From: Adhaeribacter pallidiroseus | GTDB taxonomy: Bacteria > Bacteroidota > Bacteroidia > Cytophagales > Hymenobacteraceae | Direction of reading: 5' to 3' | Assembly: GCF_003340495.1 (NCBI RefSeq) | Contig: NZ_QASA01000001.1 | Coordinates: forward strand, 558,001 to 622,000 | Length of the DNA stretch: 64,000 nt | In this document: piece after piece, positions 1 to 8,335 of the stretch | Layout of the letters: every line of letters starts with the position of its first letter | Position numbering within the stretch: position 1 is the first letter of the stretch | The notes under the pieces: model-generated | The model's input: only the letters and a program-made list of their open reading frames with translations | Told to the model about the DNA's origin: nothing | Databases searched by the model: none | Program-made: the position numbers and the translations under genes

Positions 1-764
1 CGGGCTTGGATGTATTGTATAATTTTTACAAAGTAGGCGACCGTACCGATGCGTATTATTCTTCGTCTTATACCCGGGTAAAAGGCGGCGAGTTCGACGG
101 CCAGATGATCAACGATGCCGGTGGTCGGCCGATTGCTTACCCCCGGTCGCAGTTTTTAGGTAATTCCAACCCGGACTGGGTATGGGGTTTAACCAACCGC
201 TTTAGCTACAAAGGCTTAAATTTTGGCTTCCAGTTCGATGGCCGGGTAGGTGGGGTAATGGTGGATTATGTAAAACGCCAGTCTTTCCGCGGCGGCCGTC
301 ATATTGCTACTACCCAAGGTGCCATGGGCATTGCCCGCGAGCAGGATGTAAAAGGCGTTAAATCGTGGGTAGGCGAGGGCGTGCAGATTGCCAACGGCGC
401 CGATATTAAATACGATCCGGTTACCGGGTTAATCACCAACTACAGTGAACTGCAATTTAAGCGCAACGATACCCCCACCTTTTTGCAGGATTATATCAGC
501 CGGTATCATTCCATCGACGAAGGTGATTTAATCAGTAAAACCTACGCCAAACTACGGGAAGTTACCATTGGCTATTCGCTGCCGGCCAGTATTCTGGGTA
601 AAAGCTTTATTCGCCAGGCGGGCATTACGTTGGTGGGCCGCAACCTGCTGTACTTTGCCAAAGAAAAAGACGTGGATATTGACCAGTACGGCAACAATAA
701 CTACTCTACGCTGCAAACGCCAACCACCCGCCGTTACGGCATTAACCTGAATTTTACTTTTTAA
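1..764 (+). CDS. SusC/RagA-family TonB-linked outer membrane protein, C-terminal part
   Basis: This is the last 250 or so residues of a SusC-type TonB-dependent outer membrane channel; the gene begins before the window and is read in frame from base 3. What is visible is the end of the 22-strand barrel: alternating aromatic strands (NPDWVWGLTNRFSYKGL), the typical late segment LREVTIGYSLPAS, then GRNLLYFAK and a terminal strand ending in NLNFTF with a C-terminal aromatic residue, the usual barrel-end signal. SusC channels import ligands held by a SusD lipoprotein lid, and a SusD-like gene follows after 77 bases on the same strand, so the two form one transcription unit. The ligand cannot be read from this fragment. 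The phosphoesterase gene at 3011 hints at a phosphorylated compound, which is inference. Confidence 0.93.
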   Translation, partial: GLDVLYNFYKVGDRTDAYYSSSYTRVKGGEFDGQMINDAGGRPIAYPRSQFLGNSNPDWVWGLTNRFSYKGLNFGFQFDGRVGGVMVDYVKRQSFRGGRHIATTQGAMGIAREQDVKGVKSWVGEGVQIANGADIKYDPVTGLITNYSELQFKRNDTPTFLQDYISRYHSIDEGDLISKTYAKLREVTIGYSLPASILGKSFIRQAGITLVGRNLLYFAKEKDVDIDQYGNNNYSTLQTPTTRRYGINLNFTF

Positions 765-841
765 ATAAAACAGATAGCTCCCGGACTTCTATCGCCAATT
801 GGTAAAAGTTCGGGAAGCTTTCGGGCTAAAAATTTAAAAAA

Positions 842-2415
842 ATGACACGCTATATCACGAAATCATTTTATTGTTTACTCGCACTAAGCCTGGCACTGTT
901 TACCACCAGCTGTGACGATTTTGAGGAACTGGAGAAAAACCCGAACCGGCCCAGCACGGTACCCGCTTCTTTGGTATTTAACGGCTTACTCAACGATATG
1001 TCCGAAGGAGCCTGGAACAGTACCCAGCAGTATAATCAGTTCTGGGCCAGTAATTACAATTATTACAGCAACCAGGAATACACCTGGACGACCACGGGTT
1101 TAAATTATTTTACCCTGAAAAACGTGGCCAAGATGGAAGAAGAAGCCATTCGCAACGGCGCCGAAGCAATAAATCCGTACGCGGCCTTAGGTAAATTTTT
1201 CCGGGCTTATTTCTTCGTGAACATGACCCAGCGCGTGGGAGATGTTCCTTTAATGGATGCTCTAAAAGGCATTGATAATGTGAGCCCCCGGTACGACTCG
1301 CAAAAAGCCGTGTACCTGCAAGCTTTGCAATGGCTCGAAGAAGCGAATACCGAATTAACCAGCCTGATTGCGGCTGGTAATAACACGTTGAGCGGCGATA
1401 TTTACTTTGGCAACGATTTGCAGAAGTGGCAAAAAGTAGTGAATACCTACAAAATGCGCGTGCTGATCAGTTTGAGTAAAAAGAAAACGACCCCGAACTA
1501 AACATAAAACAAAGATTTGCCGCCACGCTCGCCGACCCGGCCAAGTACCCCCTGATGACGGCCCTGACCGATAACATGCAATACGTGTATAATACGTCGG
1601 TGAATAAATACCCCTTAAACCCCGACGAATTCGGCAAAACGGCTTTGCGCAACAACATGACCGCCGCCATTATTACCCCATTGCGCGAACTCAAAGATCC
1701 GCGCTTATTCGTGTACTCCGAGCCCGCTCCGGCCAAAGTGGCTGCTGGTTTAAGCCCCTTGAATCACCAGGCTTATCAGGGCGCTCCTTCCGACGAAGGT
1801 CTGGATGATATGTCCACGAAAGTACAGGCGGGTCAATATTCGCTTATTAACCGTTACCGCTACTACGGTACCTACATCGGCGAACCTACCATTCAGATTG
1901 GTTACCCCGAACTTTGCTTTAACATTGCCGAAGCATTAAACCGCGGCTGGGCTACCGGCAGCGCCGAAGAATATTACACCAAAGGCATTCAGGCTTCGCA
2001 AAATTTTTACGGGATTAAAGAAGGCGATAACAGCGTGTTTTTTTTAAAAAAAGACGGGAAAATTGGTGAATACGATACGTATGCTTTAAAATTTAACTTC
2101 ACGGATTATTACGCGCAGCCCAGCGTAAAATACGCCGGCAACAACGCAGAAGGCTTAGAGCAGGTGCTCACGCAAAAATACATGGCCTTTTTCCAAAATT
2201 CCGGCTGGGAAGCTTTCTATAATCACCGCCGCACGGGCATTCCTAAATTTGATGTAGGCGGCCCCGGCACCGGTGGAGGCCGCACCAGTTTACCGCTGCG
2301 CTGGCAATATCCCGACAACGAGCGTAGCACTAACGCCGCTAATTATACCGAAGCCATCAAACGCCAGTTCAACGGCCAGGATGACGTAGACGCCGTGATG
2401 TGGTTGCTGCAGTAA
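842..2415 (+). pseudogene. SusD-like lipoprotein (SusD-like_2 type), interrupted by a -1 frameshift
   Basis: The two halves of one SusD homologue lie in different frames: 842-1501 (219 residues) and a second part read open to 2415. The first half has a lipoprotein signal ending TTSC followed by DDFEELEKNPN, typical of the SusD-like_2 family. The reading frame breaks at an A5 run (1478-1482). Adding one A gives a continuous SLSKKENDPELNIKQ, exactly the expected helix, and the product would be about 524 residues. The protein would be the surface lid of the SusC channel just upstream. The second half has the characteristic late segments EALNRGWATG and YMAFFQNSGWEAFYNHRRTG. Either the base is missing from the assembly or the gene is recently broken; I favour the former because the rest is intact. 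Confidence 0.9.
1478..1482 (+). other. Frameshift site (A5 run) in the SusD-like gene
   Basis: Five A residues follow AGT. With six A residues the upstream and downstream frames join without a stop and give conserved SusD sequence. With five, translation ends at TAA 1499-1501. Confidence 0.85.
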
Positions 2416-2420
2416 AATTT

Positions 2421-2459
2421 AAAAATACCTGGTTGCGGCAACGCAACCAGGTATTTTTT
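2421..2459 (+). terminator. Rho-independent terminator after the SusC/SusD pair
   Basis: A near-perfect hairpin, AAAAATACCTGGTTGCG, loop GCAA, then the complementary arm CGCAACCAGGTATTTTT, starts a few bases after the SusD stop codon and ends in a T tract. It closes the SusCD transcription unit before the phosphoesterase gene at 3011. Confidence 0.9.
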
Positions 2460-3010
2460 ATAAGCTAATTTGATAATTCCCGAAACTGATTTACGGGGTT
2501 AGTTATTGGCTTCTTTAAAATTAGGTCAATATCAATTAACTGAGAAATTCTCTCCCTATCTCCTTGCTATAAGTAGTTTTAAGCCTATTATTACGTGGGT
2601 ATACCACTAAGTTATTACAGAGTGAAATACCTCTGCTGCGTAGCTAAATAGGTTCCTCCTGAATGACAACACCTTTGGTAGCTTAAGTTTTTAAAATTAT
2701 TAACAATTCTATAGCTATAGAACAAGCAGCTTAAGCCAGGTGCAGGCATTGACGCTAAACTGTTCGAGCGTTCAGCGAGTTTTTAGCGTCTTGATTTTCG
2801 TTGGTTATTTTTGTATCAAGACAAAAAGAACAAATACTTCAGCAATGAAACAGCTTCACTCGGCAATAAAGCAACGGCTGAAACTATGGAAACAAGAATC
2901 AGCTAGCAATAAAGCATCAGCCACAGCTATACCAACAAGAACCAGCTAGTAAAAACAAAAGCATTTGCAAAAAAGAAATCCTCATACATCTGCAAAACGC
3001 AAATAAAAAC
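2460..3010. other. Intergenic region with a repeat remnant
   Basis: I see no convincing gene here. A 30-base stretch at 2641-2670 (TAGCTAAATAGGTTCCTCCT and on) matches about 25 of 30 bases of the right half of the inverted-repeat element near 31189-31218. Imperfect direct repeats AACAAGAATCAGCTAGCA (2891) and AACAAGAACCAGCTAGTA (2934) lie just before the next gene. A 69-codon frame at 2740-2949 has no recognisable content. Confidence 0.5.
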
Positions 3011-4123
3011 ATGAATAACCGCCTTATATTATTATCACTTCTCTTATTAACCTTAACTGTAAATTCTCAAGCGCAAAAACTTAAAACCGAAAACGTAGTA
3101 CTGATTACCCTGGATGGCATGCGCTGGCAGGAGGTGTTTAACGGGGCCGATTCTACTTTATTTAAGCAGCAAAAAGTTTTCAAAGGACCCAATGGCCAGG
3201 CCGAAGTTTTTGCGAAAAATACGCCGGAAGAACGCCGGCAAGCGTTAATGCCATTTTTGTGGAGCGAAATTGCCACCAAAGGCCAGATTTACGGGAACCG
3301 CAAGTACAACAACAAGGTAAATGTAACCAACGATCAATGGTTTTCTTACCCAGGCTACAACGAGATTTTAACCGGTTTTGCCGATAAGCGGGTAAACAGC
3401 AACGATAAAAATTATAATGCCAATACTACGGTACTGGAGTACATCAATAAGCAACCAAACTTTGCCGGCAAAGTAGCGGCTTTTGCCTCCTGGGAAGTTT
3501 TCCCGTACATCGTTAACGACAAGCGCAGCAACATTCCGGTAAGCGCCGGCATGCAGCCCGCTACCGGAACCAACTTAACCGAAACCGAAAAAACCTTAAA
3601 CGAGTTGATGCCGCGGGTGCCTAATCCGCTCGGCGAAATTCGGCTGGACGCTTTTACCTTTCAATACGCCCTGGCGCACGTAAAAAAAGCTCGGCCGCGG
3701 GTATTATTCCTGGCCTTCGACGAAACCGATGATTTTGCCCACCAGGGTGAATACGGCGCTTACTTGCACGGTGCCCGCAATGCTGATTACTTTATCCAAC
3801 AGCTCTGGCAGTATATGCAAACCGATGAGCAATACCGCAATAAAACTACTTTTATCATTACCACGGACCATGGTCGGGGAGCAGCGGCTAACGGAACCTG
3901 GAAAGATCACGGCCAAAAAGTAAACGGCGCCGACGAAATCTGGCTGGCGGTTCTGGGTCCGGATACGCCGGCAACCGGCGAAGTAAAAGCGGCTAGTCAG
4001 TTGTACCAGAACCAGGTAGCTAGTACTTTGGCTACGCTGTTAGGTCTTTCTTACACCAATACTCCCAAACCCGGCGGCGCCATAAATTCGGCGTTTGCTG
4101 CTCCAATCCGGGCGAACCGGTAA
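3011..4123 (+). CDS. Secreted alkaline-phosphatase-superfamily phosphoesterase
   Basis: A 370-residue enzyme of the alkaline phosphatase / nucleotide pyrophosphatase / sulfatase fold, with a signal peptide (residues 1-21, cut after SQA), so it acts in the periplasm or outside. Visible metal-site residues are D35 in LITLDGM, D237 and D240/H244 in FDETDDFAH, D286-H287 in TTDHGRG and H300 in KDHGQK. S112 in FSYPGYNEIL is at the place of the catalytic nucleophile. The family hydrolyses phosphate mono- or diesters; the exact substrate is not readable and a sulfatase or mutase-like role is less likely. It follows a SusC/SusD pair on the same strand but beyond a terminator and a gap of about 600 bases, so it probably has its own promoter. 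I infer that it releases phosphate from an organic ester imported or captured by that pair. Confidence 0.85.
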   Translation: MNNRLILLSLLLLTLTVNSQAQKLKTENVVLITLDGMRWQEVFNGADSTLFKQQKVFKGPNGQAEVFAKNTPEERRQALMPFLWSEIATKGQIYGNRKYNNKVNVTNDQWFSYPGYNEILTGFADKRVNSNDKNYNANTTVLEYINKQPNFAGKVAAFASWEVFPYIVNDKRSNIPVSAGMQPATGTNLTETEKTLNELMPRVPNPLGEIRLDAFTFQYALAHVKKARPRVLFLAFDETDDFAHQGEYGAYLHGARNADYFIQQLWQYMQTDEQYRNKTTFIITTDHGRGAAANGTWKDHGQKVNGADEIWLAVLGPDTPATGEVKAASQLYQNQVASTLATLLGLSYTNTPKPGGAINSAFAAPIRANR

Positions 4124-4200
4124 GAATATATTAGACTAAATAATAGCTTTAGCGGATTGAGTACAGCAATTATTTTAAATATCTAGTTTAGCCGAGGCAA

Positions 4201-4473
4201 AGAATCAACCACCCCTAACCCCTCCTTATCCAAGGAGGGGAGCTTTTTTTAATTTCTATTTCATTATAGCTTAGACAATTATAAACCAAGGTTACTTCTT
4301 CACCTTTTTACTTATAATTAAAAATTAACGGTTGCTAGATAGATAATCTGGGCAAGTCACGGAAGTAAATCCGCGCCATGGTGTTCAATTATTCACATTA
4401 ATGGTAAAGGGCATTTGGTACCTGGTAAATTCCCAAAAGCTCCCCTCCTGTTTTAGGAGGGGCAGAGGTGGTA
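4201..4473. repeat. Inverted GC-rich hairpin doublet (REP/MITE-like), copy A
   Basis: Two copies of one hairpin repeat face each other. The left unit has CCCCTCCTT, loop, AAGGAGGGG (4219-4240) followed by AGCTTTTTTT. The right unit (4436-4473) has CCCCTCCT, loop, AGGAGGGG (4442-4462) followed by CAGAGGTGGT and is the reverse complement of the left, including the flanking ACCACC and AGCTTTT. About 200 AT-rich bases lie between. The left hairpin plus its T tract may also terminate the phosphoesterase transcript. A second doublet of the same layout lies at 15668-15890. The rest of this 421-base gap shows nothing else. Confidence 0.75.
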
Positions 4474-4544
4474 AAAACACCTTCTGGTAACTAAAGTTTT
4501 AGAGTAACCGAAATACAATGGTTTGAGCTCGCGCAAAGAAAAAT

Positions 4545-5303
4545 TTAAAAATTTACTTCGGCAACGGGCAATTTTACCATCAGATGGTTCTTTTTTAAAT
4601 ATTGGTGCACGGCGGTTAAAGAAGGAAATAAGCCATTGTTAGGATATTGTTGCAGTTGCTGGTGGGTATGGGTGCCGTTCGTAACGCCAAAACTGGCTGC
4701 GCAGTCAGCGTTTAAACCCGAGGCTAAATCCGAAGGGGTATCGCCAATGTTAACTACTCTTTTGGGATCCGAAATGCCCAGAGTGGCCATGGCTTTCTGG
4801 ATCATTAAGGGACTGGGGCGGCCTTGAGCCACTTCGTCGCTGGCAATGGCTATGGCCAGCAAAGAATTACTAGAACCAATGTAATTCTGGTCTAAACCGA
4901 TGTGCCAGCCGAGTTTTTCCAGAATAATATTGGTTACCCGGCGGTAAAAGCCGGTTGTTAAAGCAATTTTAACTTGCTGTTTTTTTAAAAAGTCAAACAG
5001 TTCCAAACAACCTTCCGTTGGTTTTACCGGGTGATTTTGGTAATGGTGTTCCAGAATAGATTTAAAAACCTGGTAGGAGTGTTCTACTTTATCCTGGAGG
5101 GCTGCTGGGTGTTCGTTGGTTTGTTCTTGCCAGAGCATCTCGAAAACCGCTCTTTTGGCCATGCCTTGTACCGCTAATATGCGTTCTTCGGTGGCGAGTA
5201 AGCCGGTTTGCCGGGCAGCCTCGGCAAAGCAGGATTCTACTTCTTTATGATCCTGCACCGTTGTACCGGCCATATCAAACACCAATAATTGGATGGGTTC
5301 CAT
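4545..5303 (-). CDS. Phosphonatase-like (PhnX-like) HAD hydrolase
   Basis: A 252-residue HAD hydrolase of the phosphonatase-like clade (TIGR03351 as I know it). The first motif is FDMAGTTVQD (D10, with the AGT variant in place of DxDxT/V). The cap carries GMAKRAVF, whose K50 sits where phosphonoacetaldehyde hydrolase has its Schiff-base lysine. The later segment GRPSPLMIQKA has the arginine typical of this clade, and the last motif is NIGDTPSDLASG. Such enzymes are expected to cut the C-P bond of a 2-oxoethylphosphonate and release phosphate. The clade is known to sit beside FAD amine oxidoreductases instead of the transaminase PhnW, and that is the case here (6070). It is divergent from the XRE-cupin regulator, 84 bases away, which probably controls it. 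The exact aldehyde (phosphonoacetaldehyde or its 1-hydroxy form) is unknown. Confidence 0.88.
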   Translation of the reverse strand: MEPIQLLVFDMAGTTVQDHKEVESCFAEAARQTGLLATEERILAVQGMAKRAVFEMLWQEQTNEHPAALQDKVEHSYQVFKSILEHHYQNHPVKPTEGCLELFDFLKKQQVKIALTTGFYRRVTNIILEKLGWHIGLDQNYIGSSNSLLAIAIASDEVAQGRPSPLMIQKAMATLGISDPKRVVNIGDTPSDLASGLNADCAASFGVTNGTHTHQQLQQYPNNGLFPSLTAVHQYLKKNHLMVKLPVAEVNF

Positions 5304-5387
5304 GCTGATTTTTTTAAATTTGTTTACTAATATGCACTAAATTTAAGCATAAATTTTATTCACTTTCTGTTATTTAATTATTATCAA
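5304..5387. promoter_or_regulatory. Divergent control region between HAD hydrolase and XRE-cupin regulator
   Basis: An 84-base AT-rich gap separates two divergent start codons. It contains AAATTT-aagcat-AAATTT (5339-5356), a symmetrical pair that could be an operator for the adjacent XRE-family protein, and one copy of the word TTTTTAAATTT (5311-5321). The operator assignment is a guess from position and symmetry only. Confidence 0.35.
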
Positions 5388-5966
5388 ATGATGAAACCCG
5401 ACAAACTTAGCCTGATTGGTATGCGCATTTTGCAGTTAAGAAAAGAAAAAGGTTTGAGTTTACGGGAGCTGGCCCGGCGCAGCAATCTGTCGGCCGGGCT
5501 CATCTCTAAAATAGAAAATTACCGCACTATTCCTTCCTTGCCGGTACTCCTGACCATTGCCGATTCGCTGGAAGTTGATGTAGCCGTTTTGGTTAAAAAT
5601 ATGAATGGCAGCCACCAGTTGCCTTACTTGCTGGTGCGCGAAGGAACTGGGCAAATAGAACCTCGTACCGATTCTAAAGGCTTAATTTATAAATATTTGT
5701 TATCTCAAAACTTAACCAATTTTAATTTGCGGGTTAACGAAGTTATAATAAATGCATACACCCACCGCAAGCCCATATCAACCGATGCCTTGGAGTTAAT
5801 TCACGTACTGGAAGGCCAGGTTACTTATGGGTTAAAAGGCGAAAACGTTACTTTACTGAAAGGCGATACTTTGTATTTCGACGGCATTGTACCGCATTCG
5901 GTTATCAACGAAACCGATTTACCTGCCCGCTTATTTAAAGTTTACCTGATCCGGTCCACGGAGTAA
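5388..5966 (+). CDS. XRE-family transcriptional regulator with C-terminal cupin domain
   Basis: A 192-residue cytoplasmic regulator. Residues about 10-67 form an XRE/Cro helix-turn-helix (LRKEKGLSLRELARRSNLS, then ISKIENYRTIPSLPVLL). Residues about 110-185 form a small cupin barrel (VLEGQVTYGLKGENVTLLKG, then YFDGIVPHSVIN), the usual effector-sensing half of this family. Two ATG codons occur in tandem at 5388 and 5391, so the start is uncertain by one residue. The gene lies between the divergent phosphonatase-like hydrolase and the FAD oxidoreductase it precedes by about 100 bases, so it is the natural local regulator of phosphonate use. Cupin-XRE proteins often sense a small pathway metabolite; the ligand here is not known, and whether it represses or activates cannot be told. 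Confidence 0.88.
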   Translation: MMKPDKLSLIGMRILQLRKEKGLSLRELARRSNLSAGLISKIENYRTIPSLPVLLTIADSLEVDVAVLVKNMNGSHQLPYLLVREGTGQIEPRTDSKGLIYKYLLSQNLTNFNLRVNEVIINAYTHRKPISTDALELIHVLEGQVTYGLKGENVTLLKGDTLYFDGIVPHSVINETDLPARLFKVYLIRSTE

Positions 5967-6069
5967 TTTAACTTACTACACACTAAAATTAACAATAAGA
6001 TAAACGTTTGAAATGTTTACTTATAGGAAACAGTATTAACTTCGTTTTAAAAGAAGCATCCCTATTTAC

Positions 6070-7230
6070 ATGAACCATCAGGCAAAATTTGATTTAATTA
6101 TAGTGGGCGCCGGCGTATTAGGAGCTTTTCACGCGTACTTTGCTTTGCAGCAAGGTTTAAAGGTGTTATTGCTGGAAAAAGATCCACGCCCGACGGAGGC
6201 AACCGTGCGTAATTTCGGGCAAATTGTTCCTTCCGGTATGGCCGATGGGGATTGGTTTACTTACGGTAGAAACAGCCTGGATACGTACAAAAACATTCAG
6301 GCGCAATACGATATTTCTATCAGGCAGAATGGCTCCACGTACGTAGCTTCTTCGGAAATGGAAATGCAGGTACTTCTGGAAAAGCAGCAACAATATCAAG
6401 AGCAGGATTATTCTTGCCAGATATTGACTGCGGCGCAATGCCGGGAGCGCTTGCCGGTTTTAAAAGCAAGCTACTGCGCAGGCGGGTTATTTTTTCCGCA
6501 GGAGGTTACCGCGGAGCCCACTACTTTAATACATCGTTTACTGGAGTTTATGGTAACCCGGTTGAGTTTAGATTACCGGCCCGCTACTCCCATCATAGGC
6601 TGCACCGCCAATGATTCAATTTGCGAAGTGCGGGATGTTTTTAACAATAGTTATACCGCAACGCGGGTAATTATTTGCAGCGGTCGCGATTTTAAATTTT
6701 TGTTCCCCGACGTATTCCGGACGAGTGATTTACAGATTTGTAAACTACAGATGCTGGCTACTTATCCTTTGCCGCAAGTGGTGTTACCCGGTTCTATTTT
6801 AACGGGTTTATCTATCCGGCGGTACTATGCTTTTAAAAGTTGTCCGTCGTACGCGAACCTCAAGCTCGCGGAAGTAGCAGCAGATTTGCAACAATGGGGC
6901 ATTCATATTTTGTTTAAGCAAGCCCAGGATGGTTCTATCATTATTGGCGATTCGCACGAATACGCCGACACAACGGCTTCTCAGGAGTTAGATTACAGCG
7001 TAGAAGATGAAATTAATTCCGCTATTTTGCGGGAGGCGCAGCAAATTTTAGATTTACCGGACTGGCGCATGAAGCGCAGCTGGAACGGGTATTACTCGCA
7101 ATCTAAATCCGCCGAAATCTTTGAACATGTGATTGACCAGAAGATTCATATAGTTACGGGCATCGGGGGCAAAGGCATGACCACTGCCGCTGGCTATGCC
7201 CAGTACCATCTGCAAAGATTAGGATACTAG
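6070..7230 (+). CDS. FAD-dependent amine oxidoreductase of phosphonate loci (TIGR03364-like)
   Basis: A 386-residue DAO-fold flavoprotein. The FAD-binding GAGVLG is at residues 13-18, followed by the acidic end of the second strand, LLLEKDPRP. The segment ATVRNFGQIVPSG and the late GIGGKGMTTAAGYAQ are the hallmarks I associate with the TIGR03364 family, which is known to co-occur with the phosphonatase-like HAD family found at 4545. The expected reaction is oxidative deamination (or demethylation) of an aminophosphonate such as 1-hydroxy-2-aminoethylphosphonate or an N-methyl form, giving a phosphono-aldehyde for the HAD enzyme. No signal peptide is seen, so it is cytoplasmic. It follows the regulator and precedes the PHP gene by 66 bases. 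The substrate remains inferred from context. Confidence 0.85.
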   Translation: MNHQAKFDLIIVGAGVLGAFHAYFALQQGLKVLLLEKDPRPTEATVRNFGQIVPSGMADGDWFTYGRNSLDTYKNIQAQYDISIRQNGSTYVASSEMEMQVLLEKQQQYQEQDYSCQILTAAQCRERLPVLKASYCAGGLFFPQEVTAEPTTLIHRLLEFMVTRLSLDYRPATPIIGCTANDSICEVRDVFNNSYTATRVIICSGRDFKFLFPDVFRTSDLQICKLQMLATYPLPQVVLPGSILTGLSIRRYYAFKSCPSYANLKLAEVAADLQQWGIHILFKQAQDGSIIIGDSHEYADTTASQELDYSVEDEINSAILREAQQILDLPDWRMKRSWNGYYSQSKSAEIFEHVIDQKIHIVTGIGGKGMTTAAGYAQYHLQRLGY

Positions 7231-7296
7231 AGCTAAGCTGGGCAATAATAATTTCCGTAATTTCAACCTTCCGATTTTTAAATTTTTAGAATTTTT

Positions 7297-8160
7297 ATGT
7301 CCTGGACTAATTACCACAGCCATTGTGCGTACTGCGATGGCTCCGACCTGCCGGTAGTTTATGTAGCAGAAGCCATTGCGCAAGGGTTTGCGGCTTATGG
7401 TTTTTCGTCGCATGCACCCATCCCGTTCCCGACTACCTGGAATATGCAAATGGATAAATTGCCTGCTTATGTGGCGGAGATCAAGGCTTTGCGAAACCAG
7501 TATCAAGCACAAATTCAGATTTACGTGGGCCTGGAAGTAGATTTTATTCCGGGGTTAATCGGGCCCAGAAGTAAGTTTATACAAGAGGCCGGTTTAGATT
7601 ACACGGTAGGTTCGGTGCATTTTGTGGATGTTCTGCCGGATGGCCGCCACTGGGAAATAGACAACAAGCCGGCAGTATTTGCGGAAGGTTGGGAGCAAAT
7701 TTTTAAAAAAGACACTCGGGCAGCGGTTACGCGTTATTTTGAATTAACCCGGCAAATGGTGCGCGAGCAATGCCCTACCATTGTGGGCCACCTGGATAAA
7801 ATAAAAATGCAGAATACCAACAGGTTTTATTTTGCCGAAACCGAAGATTGGTACCAGGAAGAAGTTTTAAAAACCCTTCGGGAAATTGCCGCGGCCGGGG
7901 CTATTGTGGAAGTAAATACCCGCGGGCTGTACCAAAACAAAACCACCGAAGTGTACCCCGGCCGGTGGATTTTAGCACAAATGAAGGCGCTGCAAATTCC
8001 GGTAACCATCAATTCGGATGCGCATAAGCCCCGCGAAATAGCGGGTAAGTTTGATTATGCCGCCCAGTTACTCCTGGAAACCGGCTACCAACAAGTACAG
8101 GTATTGCTGAACGGAACCTGGCAGCCAATTAAATTAACTACCGCGGGTATAGGCCGGTAA
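7297..8160 (+). CDS. PHP-domain phosphoesterase (HisK-type histidinol-phosphatase-like)
   Basis: A 287-residue PHP-fold metal-dependent phosphoesterase. Metal ligands are visible at H7 and H9 (YHSHCAYCDG), D14, H39 (SSHAP), in YTVGSVHFV, in GHLDKI and in the final NSDAHKP. This set is typical of HisJ/HisK histidinol-phosphate phosphatases. No other histidine-biosynthesis gene is nearby; instead the gene follows the FAD oxidoreductase by 66 bases on the same strand and faces the PhnZ-like gene. I therefore suspect a phosphate-ester hydrolase that either serves the phosphonate locus or is simply a neighbour. A genuine histidinol phosphatase cannot be excluded. It ends in a TAA beside the small convergent region with palindromes. 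Confidence 0.8.
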   Translation: MSWTNYHSHCAYCDGSDLPVVYVAEAIAQGFAAYGFSSHAPIPFPTTWNMQMDKLPAYVAEIKALRNQYQAQIQIYVGLEVDFIPGLIGPRSKFIQEAGLDYTVGSVHFVDVLPDGRHWEIDNKPAVFAEGWEQIFKKDTRAAVTRYFELTRQMVREQCPTIVGHLDKIKMQNTNRFYFAETEDWYQEEVLKTLREIAAAGAIVEVNTRGLYQNKTTEVYPGRWILAQMKALQIPVTINSDAHKPREIAGKFDYAAQLLLETGYQQVQVLLNGTWQPIKLTTAGIGR

Positions 8161-8335
8161 AATATTAAAATCCATTATTTTTTTGAATGTAGCGCTTGCG
8201 CAAAGTAGCCTTGGAAATTGTTTGTGAAGACACAAACAATGGCGCCGGAATGTTGGTGACGATTACCAAACCCACGGCTCCGCCAATTGCTCATGAGCAA
8301 TGTTTTCCATGCTAACTTTAGCGCAATTTTTTAAA
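8161..8335. terminator. Convergent region with hairpin 8217-8240 and palindrome 8286-8301
   Basis: Two symmetrical elements sit between the convergent PHP and PhnZ-like genes. One is ATTGTTTGTG, loop AAGA, CACAAACAAT (8217-8240), a perfect 10-base stem. The other is the perfect 16-base palindrome ATTGCTCATGAGCAAT (8286-8301). Neither has a strong T tract, so a bidirectional terminator is plausible but not certain. Confidence 0.5.

Noticed and set aside
2740-2949. A 69-codon frame before the phosphoesterase gene
   Set aside because: No domain, an atypical amino-acid mix, and it overlaps degenerate repeats; most likely accidental.
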